From: Clostridiales bacterium
GTDB taxonomy: Bacteria; Bacillota; Clostridia; Oscillospirales; Oscillospiraceae
Assembly: GCA_019418025.1 (NCBI GenBank)
Contig: DYCR01000010.1
Coordinates: 27,915-53,111, forward strand
Direction of reading: 5' to 3'
DNA: 25,197 nucleotides
Below the pieces are notes generated by a model. It had not been told where the DNA came from. It was given only the letters and a program-made list of their open reading frames with translations, and did no database searches. Shown piece by piece: positions 21,048 to 25,197 of this stretch; within the stretch, counting starts at the first letter, position 1; the number at the start of each line of letters is the position of its first letter. The position numbers and the translations under genes were made by a program.

Positions 21048-21833
21048 ATGCAAGGCAAAGTTGAACTGTGCGGGGTGAACACATCCCGTCTGCGCATCCT
21101 CACCGCCAAGGAAATGGACCAGCTGCTGCGCCGCAGCAAAAACGGCGACGAGGATGCCCGTCAGGCTCTGGTAGAGGGAAATCTGCGGCTGGTGCTGTCG
21201 GTCATTCAGCGCTTCGACAAGCGAGGAGAAAGCCCCGACGACCTGTTTCAGGTGGGGTGTGTCGGTCTTTTAAAGGCCATCTCCAACTTTGACCCGGACA
21301 AGCAGGTGCGCTTTTCCACCTATGGCGTGCCCATGATCGCCGGAGAGATCCGCAGATATCTGCGGGACAACAGCCCCATCCGCGTCTCCCGATCCCTGCG
21401 GGATATCGCCTACAAGGTCCTGCAATGCAAGGAATCCCAGTCCCTGAAGCTGGGCAGAGAGCCTACCCTCGAGGAGATTTCCAAGGAGCTGGACATCAGC
21501 GTCCACGATATCAGCACCGCTCTGGATGCCGTCAGCACCCCCGTCAGCCTCTTTGACTCGGTGTATTCCGACGGCGGCGACCCGCTGACCATCATGGATC
21601 AGGTGAAGGACACCAAAAACACGGAATTCAACTGGATGGAGCATATCACCCTGCAGGAGGGCTTCTCCCACCTGTCCGACCGAGAAAAGCAGATCATATC
21701 CCTGCGGTTTTACGACGGAAAGACCCAGATGGATGTGGCCCGTCAGCTGAACATCTCACAGGCTCAGGTGTCACGTCTGGAAAAGGGCGCCATCAGCGGT
21801 CTGCGGAAATATGTGAACGTGCAGGTATCCTGA
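21048..21833 (+). CDS. sigG: RNA polymerase sporulation sigma factor SigG
   Basis: A 261-aa late forespore-specific sigma factor of the SigB/F/G group. The N-terminus KVELCGVNTSRL is the SigG signature that sets it apart from SigF. Region 2 contains GNLRLVLSVIQRF, DDLFQVGCVGLLKAI, FSTYGVPMIAGEIRRYLRDN and PIRVSRSLRDIAYK. Region 3 holds GREPTLEEISKEL, and region 4 has LSDREKQIISLRFYDGKTQMDVARQLNISQAQVSRLEK as the -35-binding helix-turn-helix. GGAGG (21036-21040) lies 7 bases before the ATG. No spoIIGA or sigE precedes it, unlike in Bacillus. The ylmC gene follows 59 bases downstream, a known sporulation neighbour. Confidence 0.95.
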   Translation: MQGKVELCGVNTSRLRILTAKEMDQLLRRSKNGDEDARQALVEGNLRLVLSVIQRFDKRGESPDDLFQVGCVGLLKAISNFDPDKQVRFSTYGVPMIAGEIRRYLRDNSPIRVSRSLRDIAYKVLQCKESQSLKLGREPTLEEISKELDISVHDISTALDAVSTPVSLFDSVYSDGGDPLTIMDQVKDTKNTEFNWMEHITLQEGFSHLSDREKQIISLRFYDGKTQMDVARQLNISQAQVSRLEKGAISGLRKYVNVQVS

Positions 21834-21892
21834 CCGGCATATCCTCCCCCGGGCATGCATACAATCAGACCACCAAGCATGGAGGTGTGGAT

Positions 21893-22180
21893 ATGGGTAT
21901 TCGGGTGACGGATCTGCATTGCAAGGAGGTGGTCTGCGTCTGCGACGGCTCGCGTCTGGGGTTTGTGAAGGACGTGGAGGTGGAAATCCCCACCGGGCAG
22001 GTGTGCGCCATCGTGGTGCCGGGCAAATACAAATTCTTTGGGATGTTCTGCTGCATCGAGGACTATGTGATCCCTTGGTCCAGCATCCGCCGCATCGGCG
22101 ATGACATCATTCTGGTGGATTGCAGACCCAATGACTGCCGCAAGCCCCGGCAGAAAGCAGGGTGGTTCCACCCGTTGTGA
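21893..22180 (+). CDS. ylmC: YlmC/YmxH family sporulation protein (PRC-barrel)
   Basis: A 95-aa protein of the small YlmC/YmxH family with a PRC-barrel-like fold, conserved in spore formers but of unknown biochemical role. The pattern LHCKEVVCVCDGSRLGFVKDVEVEIPTGQVCAIVVPG, then KFFGMFCCIEDYVIPWSSIRRIGDDIILVD, matches the family closely. It carries more cysteines than usual. GGAGG (21881-21885) stands 7 bases before the ATG at 21893; a GTG at 21887 is too close to be the start. It lies directly after sigG and is probably co-transcribed. The C-terminal tail (NDCRKPRQKAGWFHPL) is basic and extends past the barrel. Confidence 0.85.
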   Translation: MGIRVTDLHCKEVVCVCDGSRLGFVKDVEVEIPTGQVCAIVVPGKYKFFGMFCCIEDYVIPWSSIRRIGDDIILVDCRPNDCRKPRQKAGWFHPL

Positions 22181-22201
22181 CGGCACATGATTTTGAATTT
22201 G

Positions 22202-22246
22202 TTTACCGCCCAAGGGGCAAACTCCGGCAGACTTTTGACACACTGC
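22202..22246. repeat. Partial member of the dispersed intergenic repeat
   Basis: This stretch aligns with 9438-9484: an ACCGCCCAAGGGGC hairpin against GCCGCTCAAGCGGC, then AAACTC, AGACTTTT, GACA and CTGCA in the same order. As at 9484, it leads straight into a terminator hairpin. Confidence 0.55.
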
Positions 22247-22280
22247 ACAAGGACCCGCGTTTTGCGGGCCCTTGTTTTGT
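22247..22280 (+). terminator. Terminator of sigG-ylmC
   Basis: A hairpin with a 6-bp and a 5-bp stem (22247-22252 with 22270-22275; 22254-22258 with 22264-22268) separated by one A-C mismatch, followed by TTTTGTTT. Confidence 0.85.
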
Positions 22281-22328
22281 TTAAGGTCATTTTTTCGGAA
22301 TAAAAGCAAAAAAATATGGAAATAGTAC

Positions 22329-22357
22329 TTGAAAAAAAGATGTGTTTCTTATATAAT
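22329..22357 (+). promoter_or_regulatory. SigA-type promoter of rpsB-tsf
   Basis: TTGAAA (22329-22334), 17-base spacer and perfect TATAAT (22352-22357), with a leader of about 125 bases to the rpsB start. Confidence 0.85.
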
Positions 22358-22364
22358 GATTCAG

Positions 22365-22487
22365 CATGGGCAATTCCCATGACACATTCTACACCACACA
22401 CCCGGGGATCGCCTGCCCACGTGCCTGTTTTCAGGCGGGTATGCGAGATGATCGGGGTGGAGGAACAACAAAAGGAGATTTTTAAAA
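22365..22487 (+). promoter_or_regulatory. Structured 5' leader of rpsB (possible S2 autoregulatory element)
   Basis: A perfect CATGGG/CCCATG hairpin (22365-22370 with 22376-22381) is followed by a larger domain closed by CACCC/GGGTG (22399-22403 with 22455-22459). Inside it CAGGCG (22432-22437) can pair either with GCCTG at 22423-22427 or with CGCCTG at 22410-22415. S2 leaders in other bacteria bind S2; this match is inferred, not recognised. Confidence 0.4.
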
Positions 22488-23204
22488 ATGGCTGTCGTAT
22501 CTATGAAGCAACTGCTGGAAGCCGGCGTACACTTTGGTCACCAGACCCGTCGCTGGAACCCCAAAATGGCCCCCTACATCTACACCGAGCGTAACGGTAT
22601 CTACATCATTGACCTGCAGAAGACCGTTAAGAAGCTGGAGGAGGCTTACTCTTTCGTCCGTGAGATTTCCGCTGAGGGCGGTTCCGTTCTGTTCGTCGGC
22701 ACCAAAAAGCAGGCTCAGGACGCTATCAAGGAAGAAGCTGCCCGCTGCGGCGGTTACTACGTCAACGCCCGTTGGCTGGGTGGTATGCTGACCAACTTCC
22801 GCACCATGCGTACCCGTATCGACCGTCTGGCACAGCTGCGCAAGATGGAAGAGGACGGCACCTTCGCAATGCTGCCCAAGAAGGAAGTCATCAAGCATCA
22901 GGCTGAGATCGCCAAGCTGGAGAAGTACCTGGGCGGTGTCAAGGAAATGAAGAAGCTGCCCGCAGCTCTGTTCATCGTTGACCCCCGCAAGGAGCGCAAC
23001 GCCATCGCTGAGGCTACCAAGCTGAACATCCCCATCGTTGCTATCGTTGACACCAACTGTGATCCCGACGAGATCGACTACGTGATCCCCGGTAACGATG
23101 ACGCAATCCGCGCCATCCGCCTGATCGCTGCCACCATGGCAAACGCTGCCATCGAGGGCCGTCAGGGTGAGGACACCGCTGTTGAGGCTCCCGTCGAGGA
23201 GTAA
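22488..23204 (+). CDS. rpsB: 30S ribosomal protein S2
   Basis: A 238-aa small-subunit protein that joins late and is needed for S1 binding where S1 exists. Conserved parts are MKQLLEAGVHFGHQTRRWNPKM, IYIIDLQKT, VLFVGTKKQAQ, RWLGGMLTNFRT, LPAALFIVDPRKERNAIAEA and NIPIVAIVDTNCDPDEIDYVIPGNDDAIRAI. Length is standard, with a short acidic C-terminal tail. AAAGGAG lies about 10 bases before the ATG at 22488. It is the first gene of the classic rpsB-tsf operon. Confidence 0.97.
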   Translation: MAVVSMKQLLEAGVHFGHQTRRWNPKMAPYIYTERNGIYIIDLQKTVKKLEEAYSFVREISAEGGSVLFVGTKKQAQDAIKEEAARCGGYYVNARWLGGMLTNFRTMRTRIDRLAQLRKMEEDGTFAMLPKKEVIKHQAEIAKLEKYLGGVKEMKKLPAALFIVDPRKERNAIAEATKLNIPIVAIVDTNCDPDEIDYVIPGNDDAIRAIRLIAATMANAAIEGRQGEDTAVEAPVEE

Positions 23205-23217
23205 TTCCAAAACCATG

Positions 23218-23242
23218 AGCGCCCACATATCCTGTGGGCGCT
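23218..23242 (+). other. Hairpin between rpsB and tsf
   Basis: A perfect 10-bp stem (23218-23227 with 23233-23242, 5-nt loop) with no T run after it. It is likely an RNA processing or stabilising hairpin, or a partial attenuator setting the rpsB:tsf ratio, and not a full terminator. Confidence 0.6.
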
Positions 23243-23277
23243 TGCCAAATCACCACTACAATTAGGAGGATTCCAAA

Positions 23278-24207
23278 ATGGCTTTTACTGCTCTTGATGT
23301 TAAGAAACTGCGTGAAATGACCAACGTTGGCATGATGGACTGCAAGAAGGCCCTGGCTGCTACCGATGGCGACATGGACAAGGCTATCGACTGGCTGCGT
23401 GAGAAGGGTCTGGCTAAGGCTGCTAAGAAGGCTGACCGCATCGCTGCCGAAGGCGTCGCTTACGCCACCGTCGTTGACGGCATCGGCGTCGTGATCGAGG
23501 TCAACTCCGAGACCGACTTCGCTGCCAAGACCGAGGCTTTCATGGATCTGGTCAAGAACCTGGCCGCTGTTGTTGCCAAGGAGAACCCCGCTGATGTTGA
23601 GGCCCTGAAGGCTTCCAAGTACCCCGGCTCCGACCTGACCGTCACCGAGATCATGCAGGAGAAGGTCATGTCCATCGGCGAGAACATGCAGATCCGCCGT
23701 TTTGCCCGCTTCGCTGACAACACCTCTGTTGCCTACGTCCACGCAGGCGGCTCCCACGGTGTTCTGGTCAATCTGGCTGTCGAGGGCGGCATCGATGCCA
23801 CCGAGATCGGCAAGAACGTGGCCATGCAGATCGCTGCAATGGGCGCAAAGTACTGGGACAAGACTCTGGTGCCTCAGGCTGACGTTGACCACGAGCTGGC
23901 TGTTCAGGTCGCTCTGATGGACAACGATCCCAAGATGGCTTCCAAGCCCGCTCAGATCAAGGAAAAGATCGCTGCCGGCAAGATCGCTGCCTTCTACAAG
24001 GAGATCTGCCTGCTGCAGCAGGACTTCGTCCGTTCCGACCTGTTCCAGGGTTCTGTGGAAGGCTACATCGCTGACGCTGCCAAGAAGCTGGGCGGCTCCG
24101 TCAAGTTCGTTGACGCTGTCCACTTTGTAAAGGGCGAGGGCATCGAGAAGAAGGAAGAGAACTTCGCTGACGAGGTTGCGGCTCAGATCGCAAACGCCGG
24201 CAAGTAA
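23278..24207 (+). CDS. tsf: Translation elongation factor Ts
   Basis: A 309-aa guanine nucleotide exchange factor for EF-Tu. The N-terminal UBA-like domain (LDVKKLREMTNVGMMDCKKAL, then DKAIDWLREKGLAKAAKKADR) precedes the catalytic core, which includes NSETDFAAKTEAF (the TDF contact with EF-Tu) and AYVHAGGSHGVLVNL. The C-terminal subdomains follow (LLQQDFVRSD, KFVDAVHFVKGEG). Length fits the roughly 300-aa form of Firmicutes. AGGAGG is found about 8 bases before the ATG at 23278. It shares a transcript with rpsB and ends at a strong terminator. Confidence 0.97.
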   Translation: MAFTALDVKKLREMTNVGMMDCKKALAATDGDMDKAIDWLREKGLAKAAKKADRIAAEGVAYATVVDGIGVVIEVNSETDFAAKTEAFMDLVKNLAAVVAKENPADVEALKASKYPGSDLTVTEIMQEKVMSIGENMQIRRFARFADNTSVAYVHAGGSHGVLVNLAVEGGIDATEIGKNVAMQIAAMGAKYWDKTLVPQADVDHELAVQVALMDNDPKMASKPAQIKEKIAAGKIAAFYKEICLLQQDFVRSDLFQGSVEGYIADAAKKLGGSVKFVDAVHFVKGEGIEKKEENFADEVAAQIANAGK

Positions 24208-24240
24208 TTCTGCCTGATACGAGCTTTTATCGTAATATCC

Positions 24241-24271
24241 ACCGCTGCGGATTCGTCCGCAGCGGTTTTTT
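24241..24271 (+). terminator. Terminator of rpsB-tsf
   Basis: A perfect 10-bp GC-rich stem (24241-24250 with 24257-24266, 6-nt loop) followed by a TTTTT run. Confidence 0.93.
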
Positions 24272-24301
24272 CTGCACATTCCCCGAAAGATTTTGCATTT
24301 T

Positions 24302-24333
24302 CTCTTGTATTTTTTGAAACAAGAGGATATAAT
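24302..24333 (+). promoter_or_regulatory. Promoter of the DUF1858 gene with overlapping inverted repeat
   Basis: TTGTAT (24305-24310), 17-base spacer and perfect TATAAT (24328-24333). A CTCTTGT/ACAAGAG inverted repeat (24302-24308 and 24319-24325) spans the -35 box and the spacer, where a repressor would block polymerase. Confidence 0.7.
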
Positions 24334-24367
24334 AACAAAAATTAGATAAATAGGAGGTCATATTACT

Positions 24368-24598
24368 ATGGCTGTTAAAATTGAAAAAGATACCATCATC
24401 GGCTCCATTCTGGACGTTGCCCCTCAGGCTGCCCCCCTGTTCATGGCCATCGGCATGCACTGCCTGGGCTGCCCCTCCTCCCGCGGTGAGACCGTCGAGC
24501 AGGCCTGCATGGTCCACGGTATCGACTGTGATTCCTTCATCGCTCAGCTGAACAAGTTCTTGGAAGCTCTGGAAGCTGCTGAGGAAGAGAAGAAGTAA
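24368..24598 (+). CDS. DUF1858 domain-containing protein
   Basis: A 76-aa soluble protein that is essentially one DUF1858 domain. The hallmark is MHCLGCPSSRGETVEQACMVHGID, with a CxxC pair (Cys33 and Cys36 in CLGC) and the helical N-terminus IGSILDVAPQAAPLFMAIG. Such domains occur alone or fused to redox or hybrid-cluster proteins, and a redox or metal-related role is suspected but not established. The C-terminus is a short Glu/Lys-rich helix. AGGAGG lies about 10 bases before the ATG. It stands alone between terminators, with its own promoter and a possible operator. Confidence 0.88.
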   Translation: MAVKIEKDTIIGSILDVAPQAAPLFMAIGMHCLGCPSSRGETVEQACMVHGIDCDSFIAQLNKFLEALEAAEEEKK

Positions 24599-24612
24599 TC
24601 TGATTCCGCTTT

Positions 24613-24650
24613 TAAGGCTCCCTTACAAAAGGGAGCCTTATCTCATTTTC
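24613..24650 (+). terminator. Terminator after the DUF1858 gene
   Basis: A perfect 12-bp stem (24613-24624 with 24629-24640, 4-nt loop) followed by TCTCATTTT. It ends only about 14 bases before the trmK start, so some read-through into trmK is likely, or trmK has a promoter not seen here. Confidence 0.8.
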
Positions 24651-24663
24651 AGGAGGTTTTATT

Positions 24664-25197
24664 ATGAAAATCCCCATGAGCAACCGGCTGCTGGCCTGCT
24701 GCGATTTCATCAAAAGGGGTGCGCGGGTGGCGGATATCGGCTGCGATCACGGGTATCTCGGCATCTATCTGCTGACAAACGGCATCGCCTCATCCACCAT
24801 CGAATCCGACGTTGCGCCGCAGCCTCTGGAAAGCGCAAAACGCAATGCCCGAAAATTCAGCGTTGCCAAACGCATGAGCTTCTGCCTGTCCAACGGCGTT
24901 CAGGACATCCCCCGGGATTTCGACACCATGGTGTGCGCCGGAATGGGTGCCGATACCATCATCTCCATTTTGGACAGCGCCCCGTGGCTGAAGGACCCCA
25001 AATATCAGCTGATCTTGCAGTGCCAGTCCCGCCGTCCGGAGCTTCGGCAATGGCTGTACCGTGCAGGCTACCACATCGATAGGGAGACCCTTGCGCAGGA
25101 CGGCAAGTTCATCTACACCATCATGGAGGTCCGCTATGGCCCCGAAGAGGCCCCCACCCCTGCCCAGACCTTCCTGTCCCCTCAGCTGCTTGCTGAC
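24664..25197 (+). CDS. trmK: tRNA (adenine(22)-N1)-methyltransferase TrmK family, 5' part
   Basis: The gene runs off the window: 178 codons are present of roughly 230. TrmK (COG2384, formerly YqfN) methylates N1 of A22 in tRNAs using SAM. The start fits AGGAGG 5-6 bases before the ATG. Visible are MSNRLLACCDFI, SAM motif I VADIGCDHGYLGIYLL, then ESDVAPQPLESAKRNA, catalytic-region VCAGMGADTIISIL and LILQCQSRRPELRQWLYRAGYHI, followed by EDGK-like AQDGKFIYTIMEV. In many Firmicutes trmK follows rpoD and dnaG; here it follows a DUF1858 gene. Confidence 0.9.
   Translation, partial: MKIPMSNRLLACCDFIKRGARVADIGCDHGYLGIYLLTNGIASSTIESDVAPQPLESAKRNARKFSVAKRMSFCLSNGVQDIPRDFDTMVCAGMGADTIISILDSAPWLKDPKYQLILQCQSRRPELRQWLYRAGYHIDRETLAQDGKFIYTIMEVRYGPEEAPTPAQTFLSPQLLAD

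Overview
The window looks like a chromosomal core segment of a spore-forming, fairly GC-rich Clostridia, most likely Oscillospiraceae/Ruminococcaceae. The reasons are the forespore sigma factor SigG next to a YlmC/YmxH sporulation protein, the yloU-yloV (Asp23/FakA) pair, a DegV protein, a TrmK-type methyltransferase, strong AGGAGG ribosome binding sites and C-ending codons. I see no phage, IS element, CRISPR array, tRNA or rRNA. The genus assignment is inference.

Layout, left to right. (1) The 3' part of clpB converges on ftsH across four hairpins. (2) rlmB is followed, ribosome binding site on stop codon, by a 742-aa membrane protein. Its topology and domain order are those of a P1B-type ATPase, but every catalytic motif has been lost. 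(3) A strongly promoted EF-G paralogue lies between two intergenic regions that hold members of a dispersed repeat family. (4) A marR-degV operon sits behind two 14-bp palindromes overlapping its promoter. (5) A long leftward block follows (11188-20339): YihY/BrkB membrane protein, DUF5685-like protein and Cys-rich J-domain protein; Asp23-FakA; gpmI; recG; rpsT. (6) A 700-bp divergent region between rpsT and sigG carries a tight DnaA-box cluster, two Spo0A-type boxes and a SigF-type promoter. (7) A rightward block follows: sigG-ylmC, rpsB-tsf, a DUF1858 protein and the 5' part of trmK.

Functional themes are proteostasis (ClpB, FtsH, J-protein), translation (RlmB, EF-G-like, S20, S2, EF-Ts, TrmK), possible exogenous fatty-acid use (DegV/FakB-like plus FakA), glycolysis (GpmI), recombination (RecG) and sporulation (SigG, YlmC). 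Transcription signals are unusually readable: eight genes or operons have SigA-type promoters with exactly 17-bp spacers, and most units end in clear hairpin terminators.

The best candidates for something undescribed are the catalytically dead P-type ATPase-like protein, the DnaA-box cluster away from dnaA, the three-copy 103-104-bp tandem repeat between recG and rpsT, and the dispersed hairpin/terminator repeat family.
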